In this document: positions 11,870 through 24,284 of the stretch, piece by piece | Layout of the letters: every line of letters starts with the position of its first letter | How positions within the stretch are numbered: the stretch's first letter is position 1 | Assembly (NCBI GenBank): GCA_951217055.1 | Contig: OX578282.1 | Coordinates: forward strand, 42,398,329 to 42,462,328 | From: Gerris lacustris | Lineage: Eukaryota > Arthropoda > Insecta > Hemiptera > Gerridae | DNA: 64,000 bases | Direction of reading: 5' to 3' | Translations under genes and position numbers: made by a program | Notes under the pieces: model-generated | What the model was told of the DNA's origin: nothing | Seen by the model: the letters and a program-made list of their open reading frames with translations, nothing else | Database searches by the model: none

Positions 11870-12980
11870 TATATATACATACATATAAAATTTACATATA
11901 TACTTATTCTATTTATTTCTTTTTTACTTATTATTTTTTTTTTTTTTTAAATACTAATTTTAAAGTGAGCCCCTTTATCAAGTTCTTTTAAACATTTTAT
12001 GTTTTAGAAACATGATTGGACTATTCCAAAAGATATAAAATGGAGTGCAAAAATAAGAAAATACTCGATTTATAAATATTATAATATATCTACCTATTAT
12101 ACCAGAATCGATAAGTTAAAATGATTGAAAAGAAATCAAGGTCAGGAAGATCTTTCAAAGATCGAGATCTATAAGATCGACCTCCTTTCTAAGTGAAAGT
12201 CGATTAGAAAGAGAAGAAAAAATATTTCTTTTAAGTTTTAAAACGAGTATAAGGAAAAAAGAAAAAAAAATCAAAATAAATTTAAACATCTTTTTATTTA
12301 ATAATTGTCCCAACAATTTATTTAAAGGAGAGAAAGTCTTGAATTTCCTAAACGTTTATTCTTTTTTAAAAAAAAGTAGGAAGAACAGCTATTTTTTTTT
12401 TTTTTTTTGTCGGATTTTTTTTTATATAAGATTTGTTTTTAATGATTATTGATTAATCTCTAATGTATGTAAAAGTATGTAAAGTGTTTTCAAAATAAAA
12501 TTTTGTAACTGTAAATGTAACTGTTATTGGGGAATAGACAAATCTTTTTTTAAGCAATCTATTAAATCTCGAGAAAAAACTGGACAAACATTTAAAGAAT
12601 ACGATAGGATAATTAAAAGACCTACATAATTATATTATTTTATTTCTTTTCTCATTGGTTGAAAGAGTGCTTGTAACATTTTAAGTATAGCGATGCGGTT
12701 ATTTATTTCACAATATTTTAACCATTCTGGGAATCGAACACGAATATTTTGGTTATAATTGGTTACTGAGGTTTGGGGTGATAAAAGAATGAAGTCTATA
12801 TACATTTTCCGGAGAAATTGTGTAAGACTTTTTGTATTAGTTTCAAACCCCTAGCAGCAATCATTCTTAAGAAAATTGCTCAAAATGAGAATAAATTATT
12901 ATTTATTAATTCATTTTATTTTTGGTATAAACTGATTAAATTTTGAATTTTTAGGTTTCTGTACAAAGTACGAAAATAAC
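11870..12980. other. AT-rich intergenic DNA
   Basis: Homopolymer T/A runs and a small GATC-rich palindromic patch near 12150-12180 are present. No gene is seen. Confidence 0.5.
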
Positions 12981-12982
12981 CG

Positions 12983-13048
12983 CTCTGTCTGTCTGTCCGT
13001 TGGTGTCTCGTCCGTTGGTGTCTGGTCTGTTGGAGTCTGTCCGTTGGC
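12983..13048. repeat. CCGTTGGTGTCT short tandem repeat
   Basis: About four imperfect copies of a 14-15-bp unit (CCGTTGGTGTCTGGT-like) follow a GTCT run. The 87-residue antisense ORF with TPTDQ repeats (12911-13174) is produced by this array. Confidence 0.8.
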
Positions 13049-13049
13049 A

Positions 13050-13200
13050 TGTTTCAATTCATAAACTACTATAGCTAAGAACATGGAATTCGGCACACAG
13101 GTGCTTCTCGGCATTTGAGGCAACTGTACACTTTTTGCAGTTTTCACACTTAGTATTTTCAAAATGGCGGCCAATATGGCGGGCGACCAAAAAAATTTGT
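13050..13200 (+). mobile_element. LINE-tail-like repeat fragment
   Basis: The text ATAAACTACTATAGCTAAGA, then GGAATTCGGCACACAGGTG, then AAAATGGCGGCC resembles 3' ends of arthropod retroposons in style. No second copy is seen in this window, so the call rests on general appearance. Confidence 0.35.
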
Positions 13201-13365
13201 AGTCACCATAACATGTTATACATCAATTTAAAGGCCTTGAAGTGTAGAAAAAGAATATGCAACTATTAAAATATTACACTTAATCATTTTAACATAATCG
13301 TACAGAAACCGGCGATTATGGCCTCACATACTTACACGAAGCGCGCCATGCTTGTTTCTTCTACT

Positions 13366-13740
13366 TTCTCATACTTAGAGAAAGCAGCGTGAAAGCGCAA
13401 AAAATCGAATATGAAATTTAGATGAATTTACAAGTTTGAGGCTCCCCCAAATTTGGGGTGCCCTCTAAAAACTCTGAAAAAATTTATTTCTCGAAAACGG
13501 TTCCGACGATTTTGATTAAACAATTCTAAAATGTAGTCATTTAAATACGAATCTAACGATATAAGCCGTTTTCCTGTGAATAATCTAATCTCGAGATATT
13601 GATGAAAGTAAATCTGATTTTGTTGAGAATCGAAAACAAAAAGTAAACAACAAACCACCAGTTGAGCATTTTTTAATTTTTTTAAATCAATTAAATGAGA
13701 TATTATGGAATTTAAATACGGTTTCAACAATATGAGAAAG
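13366..13740 (-). mobile_element. Family C unit, minus strand
   Basis: The hairpin ACTTTCTC/GAGAAAG at 13372-13386 is followed by text that is the reverse complement of the 45-kb units: the frame around CTAAAATGTAGTCATTTAAA matches 45633-45668 inverted. The tRNA-like head seen at 45-kb copies is missing, so the unit is truncated. The 100-residue ORF at 13428-13730 lies entirely within it. Confidence 0.6.
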
Positions 13741-14385
13741 TTTGAGTTTACTCGGACCGATTTTTTTTGGAAGCAAGAAGATTATTTAAAAAAAAAAAAA
13801 ATTGTTAAAATGGAAATTATTGAATCGTCTATGCTTCAGTTTAATTAACTGAAGAAAACAGACAAAGCCCTTGCTTCAGTTTGATTTATTTTCTTCAAGG
13901 CAATTATTATAGTTGGCGACCACTGTTTTACATAGGAATCACTTATGACCTGAGTTTTGCAACGTGAAGGTTGAAAAATCATAAATTTTAGGACTTTGGA
14001 GCAGTGAAAGCAGTAAGATGCGGTCTTCACTAGGCTTAAACGAAATATGTAGAAGAATAGCAGAAGTATTAGAACCTCAGATGTTTCAGGACCTTTTAGT
14101 AATGGAAACAAAAAATGTGCGAATTCACATACGTCAAGTCGAGACCATAAATTTAAAAGAACAACAGAAGTATTAAGGGCTTAGAGTAGTAGAAGTGATA
14201 ATACGTTTGACTTGACTCCTTTTATTTCTAAGTCACAGACTTAACCAGACATATTTGTTTTTTTCCTTTAAAGTATCATACTATACAGTTAGTTATGTTT
14301 TCGGAGTATAAAGTGGATTTATCAATAAATACATTGTACTCTATGTATCGATTAATCTATCACTTAGCAAACCTCATTCTTTTTT
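13741..14385. other. Intergenic DNA
   Basis: Two weakly similar phrases (AGCAGAAGTATTAGAAC and ACAGAAGTATTAAGGGC) hint at an old duplication. No gene is seen. Confidence 0.45.
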
Positions 14386-14991
14386 ACTACGTTTTTATTA
14401 GCTTGCTTTCTTGTTTGTTTGTTTGTCCGGTACAAATCTGGCAATCGATTTCTAACTAACTTCCCGAATAGCTAAACATTTGAAACTTTTAGCATAGCTC
14501 AGAACACGATCACAATGCATTATTTTAATACTTTTAGCCATCTTTCAGCAGAATTTAATTGGTTTACAGCAAATTTTGCTGTACGGAAAGTTAGTTCGGA
14601 AAAATCCGCAAGTTATTTTATTGTTTTGCCCTGTCCCATATTTACGCAATCATTTTGACGGGTCTCAAATTTGTGATAGATAAACATTGAATGGCAGCAA
14701 AACAGGAAATATCGATTATATTATTTATCGATTATATTATTTATATTATTTCAAATATATCGATGGCACGCTTTAGATTTGGTGTTGGGAGATCCTTTGT
14801 ACAAAGATATGTCCTTTTATAGGTTTAAGATCAGCTCTTTGGATGGTTGTCATTTATGTGAAGTAAATAAATTGGTAACATTATATATTATATAACAATA
14901 ACAATTATATTATCAACATTACATACGATTCAACAGAAAATTTAAAAACGTAGTACCTATATAAAAAGTTATTTTTATTTTGAAATTATTT
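14386..14991 (-). mobile_element. Family A repeat, copy 2
   Basis: Inverted copy of family A. The core 14395-14955 is 561 bp, by these boundaries the same length as copy 1, flanked by the same TACTACG-type termini and the inverted leader (AAAAAGTTATTTTTATTTTG). Confidence 0.75.
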
Positions 14992-15267
14992 GTCCTCAGG
15001 ACATCCTTCATAATTTAATAACTTTTTGTTCTTTCATTCCTTTTTCAGTTGATTAATTGTTTTTTTATCATTCTAATCGGCTTAAAAAGCCCGACCTACA
15101 AATTCCCTATCCCCTTACCTCACCTTTTAATATTTTGTTTTTAAAACTGAAGGTTGATTAAAAATTAAATCCCGAAATTGCACTTGTTTATAACCTGCAT
15201 CTTAAAACCTTCCTTTTTCTTAAAAAATTTCTTCACTTCATGGAAAAACATTGAATAACGTTTTTGA

Positions 15268-15425
15268 GTTCGTTCCAGGTGGTGAAGTATAGTACTAAAA
15301 AGTGAAAACTGAACTACCTTCTATTAGATTCTAACTCACAAATACTATGTTTTAAAATTCGCTCCGAATGGCGAAATATAGTATTAAGTTAAAACCATGC
15401 TACCTCCTGCTAAATCTCAACATCC
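15268..15425. repeat. Diverged tandem duplication, about 90-bp period
   Basis: TTCGTTCCAGGTGGTGAAG at 15269 is repeated as TTCGCTCCGAATGGCGAAA at about 15359, with similar following text in each half (ATAGTA...CTACC...CTAAC/CTCAAC). Confidence 0.65.
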
Positions 15426-15579
15426 TGATGACGCTATATTTAAGAGCGTCACATTTTTCATGACTTTTTTGCGAGACGGCAATTTATTCTGTCCCAAAGA
15501 CAAATCCAAGTTAAAAAAAAACTACATTTTCTTGGTGTAATAACTCGAAACCAGCCAGAATAAAATACATTTACACGAT

Positions 15580-15705
15580 TTTGCTTCCGGTTTACTGAAG
15601 GTAACGGAGGCTATGTGATCGTACTAAAGAACGGGCATCTTCTATATGTATCTGATTTCAGAAATAATTCACAGACAGAAAATAGACAGATTTAAAAAAT
15701 AGTCC
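15580..15705 (+). mobile_element. Family D repeat fragment
   Basis: It reads TTGCTTCCGGTTTACTGAAG, then GGCTATGTGATCGTACTAAA, matching the inverted copy at 16300-16410. Truncated on both sides. Confidence 0.5.
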
Positions 15706-15870
15706 TGCCATAATTAACAGCATAGCTTTCTCGCCTATTTCGTATAACCTTTAATGATTTAATAACCTATTATTGTCAAATTTATTTATTTTTCCCCGTT
15801 TCTTAAATCTGTCATTTTTTTGCATGAATTAAAGAATTAATTTAGCAAAATTTGACGCAGACGGGTTACA

Positions 15871-16057
15871 TTAAGGCCCATTTACACTTTGATTAATGCA
15901 AGTGTGAGTGCAAAGGTTTAGTAAATTTTTGCGAGTGTTTAGTGAAATGTTTCTTAAAAATTACTTAACACTTACACTACACACATGGAGTACAAATGGG
16001 TTTAGTGCTTTTACTAAACACTCGCACTTGCACTAATCAAAGTGTAAATGGACCTTA
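15871..16057. mobile_element. 187-bp MITE with TTAA/TWA-type ends
   Basis: The termini are a near-perfect inverted repeat of about 35 bp (AGGCCCATTTACACTTTG, then ATTAATGCAAGTG). TTA lies at both edges. The interior is also palindromic (GAGTGTTTAGTGAA versus TTTAGTGCTTTTACTAAACA). End sequence and target preference resemble the two TTTACAC/CATACAC families in this window, and PIF/Harbinger-type MITEs in general. Confidence 0.8.
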
Positions 16058-16109
16058 AATCTGGGCTATCTGTGGGCTATTTGCAACAAATCATCCAAAT
16101 TCATAAAAA

Positions 16110-16425
16110 TCAGATTAGCACTTTTGAAGATATTTAGAGGTGAAAATAAATCTACGTTGTGGCGCAGAAGATTGCGTTAAAAACGTATGTGGGACTAACA
16201 ATGGGCTAATTATGATCTACCATTCAAATTTCATTAAAATCGGACGAGTAGTTTTTAGTGAGCGACTGACAAACACGGAAACATGTTCCCAAAAATGTTG
16301 ATGTCTGAAACGGATTTCTGTCTTGAAATTTTTGAAATCGGGAACATAAAAAAATGTTCGTTCTTCAGAACGATCACATAGCTTCCATAACTTCGATATG
16401 CTCGGAAGCAAAAGGGAGGAAAAAA
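16110..16425 (-). mobile_element. Family D repeat, minus strand
   Basis: Read on the minus strand it contains GCTTCCGAGCATATCGAAG, a GAACGAACATTTTTTTATGT-like stretch and CAGAAATCCGTTTCAGACAT, then the phrase ACTCGTCCGATTTTAATGAA typical of LINE 3' regions. The 64-residue ORF at 16217-16411 is its shadow. Confidence 0.55.
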
Positions 16426-16530
16426 TTAAATAAATTTGCCAATAATGGGTTGTAAAAGCATAACATCAATAAAGTACGTGATAGGATTCGAGGAAGCTAT
16501 ATGTCACTCAAATTGGAAGACTATTTTGTT
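16425..16530 (+). mobile_element. Family D second module
   Basis: CAATAATGGGTTGTAAAAGC and TACGTGATAGGATTCGAGGA match 43345-43400. Here the module points away from the adjacent minus-strand block, unlike the 43-kb copy, so the locus is rearranged. Confidence 0.5.
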
Positions 16531-16778
16531 TGTATTGCATATATATTCAACTAAATGCGTTTATTATACAAATGCTATTCAGTTACACTTTCTCTCCAGG
16601 TGCATACACATGTATCTACGTAAAAAAAGGTAAAAGTGAACTATAAAGCAATAAAAGCCCACATCGTAAGAGTAGTTCATTTACAAGTCGATAAAATAAG
16701 GGATAAGCAGTAGAAAATAATTCTTTAAATACGTATAGAAAGTAAAACTAACCGTATGTAGTAAGTCAGCATAATTAA

Positions 16779-16871
16779 TATGGATACACACAAGATTACT
16801 ATGGATACACACAAGATTACTATGGATACACACAAGATTACTATGGATACACACAAGATTACTATGGATAC
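16779..16871. repeat. 21-bp tandem repeat, about 4.4 copies
   Basis: Unit TATGGATACACACAAGATTAC starts at 16779, 16800, 16821, 16842 and 16863 (the last is partial and altered). Copies are essentially identical, implying recent expansion. The period is a multiple of three, so the antisense ORF (16681-16977) shows a seven-residue repeat, but nothing else supports coding. Confidence 0.95.
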
Positions 16872-17209
16872 TAACAAGAAATAGCAATAAAAAAAGTAAG
16901 GAAGTTTGTACTAAGAAGCAAGCTGTAATAACAGGTTTAATACAGCAGACAGAAATGGGATAATAATAATAATACAATAGTAAATATAAACTCTATAAAA
17001 GGAATAATTTACTATTCTCTTGAATAGGAGTAATTAATCATTTGAAACAATATAAATTAATTGGTAACACCTGCAGGAATAAGCCTGTGGACCGATTGTA
17101 GGTTAAAATTAGCAATAGCCAAATAGCAAATGAGTACACGAGTCAAGCGGCAGTAAAAAGAGTACTAAAATAGCGTAAGTCTAAGTATAAATAGTAGTAG
17201 TGATATTTA

Positions 17210-17774
17210 AGCCCGTTTACACGGTGATAGTTGGGAGCGATAGTTGCGGTCACGATAGCAACTATCGCATCGAATATCACCGTGTAGACTACGTGATAGA
17301 TTTTGTCGCGATAGAACAATCAGCCATCACACTATCTCAGCTGAGGAGATAGTTAAGTGTTCTATCATAGCAGCCAGAGTACTCACGCGGCAAATTTAAG
17401 AACTACCACGCTAGATACTAGATTCTGATTGGCTTATTGTTTGATTATCCTTTTATTTCACGTGATAACAGATCTAAAAGTCAGAAAATACGATAGTTTC
17501 CTTCACATTTGATATCAGATATTATTACTTTCGATAATATCAATATTCCTTTTGCTGTATATGTTTTATAATTTAACATTTTAATATATGTAATGCTCTA
17601 TTTCTTCATCCAAGTCAAAAATGTAGGATACGGATATAACTTTGAGTACAAGACAACAAGTTTTGACGTATGCTAAATCTCACCGTGTAGACTGAACACC
17701 TCCGCGATAGTTCTATGATGTAGACTGACATGATAGTTCTATCGTGGGAGAACTATCACCGTGTAAATGGGGCT
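17210..17774. mobile_element. 565-bp MITE, ACGGTGATAG family, copy 1
   Basis: The termini read AGCCCGTTTACACGGTGATAG on the left and the inverse of AGCCCCATTTACACGGTGAT on the right. TTA at 17207-17209 and 17775-17777 is a candidate 3-bp target duplication. Subterminal CGATAG/CTATCG words form further palindromes. No transposase ORF. The second copy is at 53580-54237. A TWA target and AGCC-type ends fit PIF/Harbinger-like MITEs. Confidence 0.8.
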
Positions 17775-17849
17775 TTAGTATTATATAGTACCTATAGTTT
17801 TTTCAAAATAATTATGTTAAGAATAACAGTAATACCAGAAATAAGTAAA

Positions 17850-18400
17850 AGTACAGACCTTAAGTAAGTTAGTAAGACTTTTAGAAGACTATCAGTAAGA
17901 CTAGTTGTAGTAAGTCAACGTAGTAGCAGTATTAGTATAACAGTATTAGTAATTAGTATAACAGTAAATATAAGTATAAATAGAACGAGTTTATACCAAT
18001 TGGGTGTAGTAAGAATGATGATATTATGAAAGTAAGTCAGTAAGTTTAGAAAAGTAGCACTAAATACAGTTGTAGTAAATCAAAGTATTAACAGTGGTAC
18101 TATAGTAGTGATTAAAAGTAGAGAGTTGATAAGTTTATCAGAAACGTGGCAGTAAGATTAGTTGTAGTAAGTCAAAGTATTAGCAGTATTAGTACTTATA
18201 GTTTAAGTATAAGTATAAATAGAGCGAGTTTATACCATTTGTGTGTGGTAAAAATGATATTATTATGAGAGTAAGTCAGTAAGTCTTTTAGAAAAGTAGC
18301 ATTAAATACAGTTGTAGTAAATCAAAGTAATAGCAGTATAGTAGTAAGTATAAGTATAGAGTTGATAAGTTTTCAGAAAAGTAGCAGTAAGAACAGTTGT
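17850..18400. repeat. Diverged tandem repeat, about 239-bp period
   Basis: AGTAAGTCAGTAAGT occurs at 18031 and again at 18270, each followed by a GAAAAGTAGCA(C/T)TAAATACAG block; the phrase preceding them (TATACCA...GTGTG..GTAA) is also repeated. A partial older unit precedes them from about 17870. The whole segment is rich in AGTA/TAGTAAG words. Confidence 0.7.
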
Positions 18401-21400
18401 TGCCAAAAAAAGTGAGCAATAGAAGTGGTAAATTATTTTTTAGTAAGAAGTCGCTTTCAGTAGTCAGTAAGAAGAACTGATGTAATAAAGCAAGTTTAAA
18501 AGACAACAAAGGTTGCTATTTTTCTTTAGATTTACTAGCAGTAAGAATTATAGTAGGGTTTTCTTCAAATTAAGATAAGTTATAAAAGAAGTTGTTATGT
18601 TTCTAAAGTATAAGGAATTAAAGGAAACATTCTATAAAGAGAAATGTGCAATAAAAAGAAGATGCATGAAGTGAATTCTTAGTACTAGAATATTATTAGT
18701 AAGTCTAATAAAATTAGGAAGTAGTTGAAAATCAAAGAGATTGTTACTGTAGTAACAAGGTTCTATAGTATCGGAATTCCATTGTATAATCTCTACTTCT
18801 ACCTTGTTATTACAGCAAAAAGGTACTAAAGTACCTTAAGACAAGAAAGAAAATTGCTGTAATATTTAAATAATAAGATAAAAAGTATTAAATAAGTACC
18901 TAAGTTTTGGCACTAGTAGTAGAAAATGTTATTAAGAAGTGCCAACAAGAAATCACATGGGAAAACTAATGTAAAAAGAGTAAGTTTTTAGGGTATCGTA
19001 GATCATCCTCGAAACCCTTACGCCGAGGGTTATGACTTATGACTGTGTCTGTCTGTCCGTAGTGGTTCATATCCCCCAAACCGTTCACGCTAGAGATGTG
19101 AAATTTAAATTACTATAACTTTTTGACCTACGCATAGGAAAAATATTGAGAAGTTAAACATTAAACATGCGCATGCGTAATGCGCAAAAATGTGCAAAGC
19201 TCATTTATTTTTTTATTTTTTGAGTAAGATTAAAGTTGGTATAAAAAGGGAGTAGTCATAGAGAGAAATAATTCAAATAGCACTTAAAGAAGTAGCAGCG
19301 GAAATAATAATTCTAAGTAAGTGGAATGGACTCAGTGACGCGTGGTAAGTTTATTTATCAGACCAATTACTGAAAATAGTTGCAGTAAAAAACAATTAGC
19401 AAGACTGAATTTATGATAGTCAATGCATTTAAACTAAGTATATAATATTATCAGTTCTAGTTTTACTTATGGCCACTAGATGCCACCAAATTTTATAATT
19501 TTTGTCAGTAAAAACCTTTTCTTTTTATTTTAACTAATTCAAATTTCGTTGCTGTTAACAAAAAAAACGCTAAAAATAAAAATCTACGAAATAAACAAAG
19601 GAAATCGAAACAAGAAGAAAGGTGCAATGGCTGTTTACCTGGGTAGGAGGTGGTTAGCATGAGAGAGAGCGCCATAGGGAAAACTGAACTGTGTGAAAGC
19701 GATGGAAAATCGAAAGTGGTTTGCAAGTAAAACGGGGTGGGGGAGGGGAGACACTGGATACTGTCTTCATAATATTGAGGGTGGTAACCGTGCTCCTGGA
19801 ATCTCCCAAAACTAATTATAATAATAAAGCCGGTTATCTTATCTCAATATATGCTTCAACCACGTATCTCTAAATAAGGATAATCCGGAAGCAGTTATTC
19901 AAAAGAAAACAAGTAAAAGAAACATTTCAAAAAATGTTTGGTAATTTGGATCACAAACATTAGAACCTATCTCATTTAATTTTGTTTACATGTGAATTAT
20001 AACTAACTTATCTTGTTAAAAATATGAATATGTAACCTGTATATAATTAAACCTACATCCAACATTAGTTTTATCTTATGGATTTGTAACCTGCACAGTA
20101 TATCTAACTATCTAACCGGGTCTATATATCTTTGTTTACATTGCGGAATATAACCTATACTGTATAACCTACCAAAGATTTATAACCTGCGCAAAAGAAC
20201 CTACCGTTGTTTACGTAATATAAACAAAAATATATACTTGTTGGAAACTTTTACAGTAGAACCTAGTCTAATATTTCTTTTTTCGCACAACAGACTAAAA
20301 ACTTTACTCTATAGAACCTACCTTATAAAAAACATTTGTAACCTGGATGGTTTGAAACTGCATCTTAACGTTAAATAAATAAGTGGTTCAATAAAAAAAT
20401 AAATAAAATACAAAAAAAATATATAAAAAAGTAAGCATTTTCGACAACTTAATATGAATAAAAGTTTGTCATTATCATAAAAATAGAAAAAATTAAATAT
20501 TTTGATATTGAAGGTTGAAGATTGAAGGTATTTATAATTTTAACGAATATCAAATAACTAATACCTAAATAAATTATCATTCCTTTTATTAATTTCCGTT
20601 ATAAATATATTATTCGAGCCAAATTAAAAATGAGACGTTTTTAAAGTGAAAGATATTTACATGTAATACACTTAACCTGTACAAATTCATTGGGACAGTT
20701 AACAGATGTCTGACATATTTTTTACTTTAAAATTAGCTCAAAGAAATTACGTAACATTTTCACAATGTACAGCTATAAATTTTACCCAAAGAAATTAAGT
20801 CTACAGATGGAATTAATTATCTTCCAGCCTACACATTCGGTTTAGGAAATACTAATATAAAAAACCTCATTGGCTCAGAATAAGGAATGAAATTATTCAC
20901 AGTGTATTATAGACTCGTTAACGCATAGAATATAATATATAATATATTGTTAGAATTTACTTTTTTGTATTTAAACAAACTTATATATAATTAGTAGATA
21001 CCCTTAATTGGAATTCATATTGTTGCGTTAAAATTAAAAACAATAAAGTCCAGACTTCCAGAAGAAAAGAAAAGTCAAGATTATATTATAAAGATAAATA
21101 TAATGGTAACTCATAATTATATACTTGTATAAATATGTAGAACATTTATGATGAGATAAATTAGTTGGTGATTTTTTTTAAATTTTAACGGATGATGTCA
21201 TGCACTATATTTATTATATATTCTGCATTAATAAAATATATTCTCCATTCAAAGCGAGATATAAAGTGCAAAAATAAATATATATATATTTATCAAAGTT
21301 AAGTTATTTTTAATCTAGTGATATTATTGTATGATAATAAATACATGGAACAAAACGTTACAAGAAATTAATGGCGATAGTAGAATGTTAATACTATAGT

Positions 21401-21780
21401 ATATTAGCTGCATTACGCGTCATCTTGAATCAAATTTGCTGATTGGAAAACCCTAACACCAAAGTTGATTATGTAATAAAAGAAAACTTATACAAATTTC
21501 GAGGTTTTAGTGCAATTGGTTCCCGTGATTTCTCCATGTAAAATTTACACACAAATAGCCGCCATCTTAAATTAAGATGGCGTATCGTAAAAATATCAGA
21601 GAGCACCAAGAGCCTACATACAACATTCCATGGACATAGGTTTAATGGTTCTAGAGATATCATGATGAGTTAGTCAATGGTATTTGGGTATTAGAGATAG
21701 TAAGTTTGATAATAAGTATTATATTGCTATAGTTCCTTATAAATAATATTGATTTAGAATTTTTTTTAATACTGAACAAG
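18400..21780. other. Intergenic DNA
   Basis: No convincing gene is seen. Minor structures: a LINE-tail-like patch with TGTGTCTGTCTGTCC at about 19000-19200; an irregular cluster of TAACCT words at 20040-20360; a perfect 11-bp hairpin CGCCATCTTAA/TTAAGATGGCG at about 21559-21581. The antisense ORF at 19505-19726 has no supporting context. Confidence 0.45.
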
Positions 21781-21782
21781 TC

Positions 21783-23538
21783 GAACTATCAGGGGTCCCA
21801 GTGGTTTTTGAGGTCAAAAAAGTAGGAAAAGTAGGATATTTTTATTAAAAAGTAGGAGGTTATTTTTAAAAAAGTAGGAAATTTTGGTAAATAAATAGGA
21901 TGTGTAAAAATGTACTTAGATTTCTTTTTGTTTTTATTATTATCTCATGCACTTAATTAAAATATAAAAATAATTAATTTATTAATAAACACATAATAAT
22001 ATTAATATTATAAATAATATCCCCCCCCCCCCCTAAAAAATGGGCTGGATGAAGTAGGATTGTGTTGCAGTAAGTAAAAAATTAAACCTTGTATAGATAA
22101 TTAACTGAAAATTAATTCTAGATTTTCAAATAAACAGCACAATAACATGTTTTAGGTATTTAAACTTTGGAATATTCAAATTATGAGCAAAATTATTCTA
22201 GAAGCATTATCACAAAATATTTAAGTGAAAATGAATAATAAGGTAAAACATAAAAATTTATCATTTGACAAAAAAAAATCAGTTGAGCTATCAAGTCTCT
22301 GAGGTGTAAAGGTGTGTTTCATAAAAGTCTTCTTATTGATTCTTCAGTTAATCTATTCTTTTTCTTTTAGGGCTCATTGGATAATCATTAAAAAAAAAAA
22401 AAATCTATTTTTTAAAAAACAATATAATTGGTGCAAATTTTCCCCCATTCCTGGACATCAGGTGGAACTGTTACTCAGAATAACAGCTCAATGCTTGTAA
22501 AAGAATGTTACTCACCCCTTGTTGTTAATAAAGAGGAGTTTGAAATGAACACTTTCATTACTCAGATAAAGGCCTGATGATGCTCAGTAAATGGGTGAAA
22601 ATTTGCACCAATTATATTGTTTTTTAAAAAATTGAATTTTTTTAATGATCATCCCAAGAGCCCAATACGAAAAAGAATAAAATAAAAGTTTAAAACATTT
22701 AGTCTAAGCACGTAAGGTAATTGTAATATTCCTCATTAAACCAATCAGTTGGTTATTTGAGTAAATAAATCAATATTTTTATCCATTTAAAGTTAGATTT
22801 TTAGATTGCGTATTATTGTTTTTTATTTTCTTCGTTTGACTACAGAAAAAATTGTCCAGCATGGTTCCTTTATTTTTTTAAATTTCCTTTTGTTTTGTTC
22901 TTACTAAATTTGAATAGGACATTTCCTGGTTGACTTTTTTGAAGGCAGCTTCCACAATTGTTTGGCCTATTTTACAAATGTATTTAAGATTTTATTGCAT
23001 TCAAATTTACAGATGATAATAATCAAATAAATCACAAACGTCAACACACTTGCAAACAAAATATGCTCCTAGCTTTATTTTTTTCTACAACCTATTATCT
23101 CTTACCCTTCTTGCTGGGATGAAAACAAAAATTAACACCTCATAGCAAGGAAATCCTAAATAAAAATTTAAGAGGAGCAAAGGATTGAAAGTTTCAGATT
23201 AATGTAAAAGAGTAGTAATATCTCTCATACTGTTAATAAAATCAAAACGAATCATAGATTAAATGATACGCGAGCAAAGGATATTAATAAATAATTTAAC
23301 TTAATAAATGGAACCAGAATAGCTAGAAAGATAGTGAAGCTCACACACAACAAACTGGTAAACTATATTAAATAACAAATATTTTTTTAAAATATTCAAA
23401 AAATAAAAATTAAAGATATCTATGAGGTAAAAAAGTAGGAAAAGTAGGAGGTTTTACTAAAAGTAGGAGGTTTCCTACTTTCCTACTAAAAAAGTAGGAA
23501 AGTAGGAAAAGTAGGAGGGTCTGGGACCCCTGAACTAT
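21783..23538. mobile_element. 1.74-kb hAT-like non-autonomous element
   Basis: CAGGGGTCCCAG at 21790 is mirrored by CTGGGACCCC(TG) at 23521-23532. GAACTAT is duplicated immediately outside (21783-21789 and 23532-23538), with a possible eighth base, as expected for the 8-bp duplication of hAT elements. Both subterminal regions are filled with AAAGTAGGAAAAGTAGG-type motifs, plausible transposase-binding repeats. The interior has a poly-C run (22021-22033) and a nested fold-back at 22369-22665. No transposase ORF remains. Confidence 0.85.
22369..22665. mobile_element. Fold-back element nested in the hAT-like element
   Basis: The left arm (22369-22446) and right arm (22590-22665) are inverted copies of about 75 bp, including ATATAATTGGTGCAAATTTT and GGGCTC at the outer edge. 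It lies wholly within the hAT-like element, so it inserted later. A 62-residue ORF (22312-22500) crosses the boundary and is not a gene. Confidence 0.75.
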
Positions 23539-23539
23539 A

Positions 23540-24280
23540 CTTTAAAGCACATACTTCTAATAAATACGAGTATATACATAAAAAAAACTAATTAATAAGT
23601 AGGAAAGTACTTTTGATGATTATGTTTTCAATTTTGTTTAAATATCGTTTTACAAAATAAAGTAAGTTTTAGTTTGTATTAAAAATAAATATACGAAATC
23701 CCTATATTTCTTATAATTACAGAAGAGCAGTCAAAATTAATTATTCTGTCTTGTCCTAAATTTTGTTATTAAACTGAATACGCGAAACAGCAATTTAATT
23801 TAAATCAGTCGTATACAATAACATTTTCTTTAATTAAAAAACCTCCAGTAATATATTCTATAAGATATGTGGGACAATGCTAATAATGTAACCTGGGGGT
23901 CAGAATAGTTTCTCCTATAATAGAGTTTTTACCTGTTATTGAATTTAGTTATTTCAACTGTTATTTTTACAGAGAATATCTATATCTTAAATTATATTGC
24001 AGCTGAAGCATATTACACATAATAATACATACAACTATGCTCTGGAAAGAATACAACTTTAGCAAGGTATTGTAATTATTATTATTATTACTATTTTTGT
24101 TTCTGTGCAAAAAAAATCTTTGAAATTATAATTATTGCAATATCAAGTATAATTCGACGGTAAAATTTTAAAAAAATCGTTGTTACAACAGTTGAGAAGT
24201 ACACATACAATACATGCATATGAAAAACTGCTCCATACAACTATAGTGCTAAACTTTATATCATTATATCAGTTTAACAT
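23540..24280. other. AT-rich intergenic DNA
   Basis: Nothing supported is seen. Confidence 0.5.
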
Positions 24281-24284
24281 TAAT

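Noticed and set aside
12911..13174. 87-residue ORF with TPTD repeats
   Set aside because: Created by the CCGTTGGTGTCT tandem array on the other strand.
16681..16977. 98-residue ORF with seven-residue repeat
   Set aside because: The repeat is the 21-bp tandem array; the flanks are AT-driven and hydrophobic, with no promoter or splice support.
20040..20360. Interstitial telomere repeat
   Set aside because: TAACCT words are irregularly spaced and not the TTAGG pentamer of most insects.
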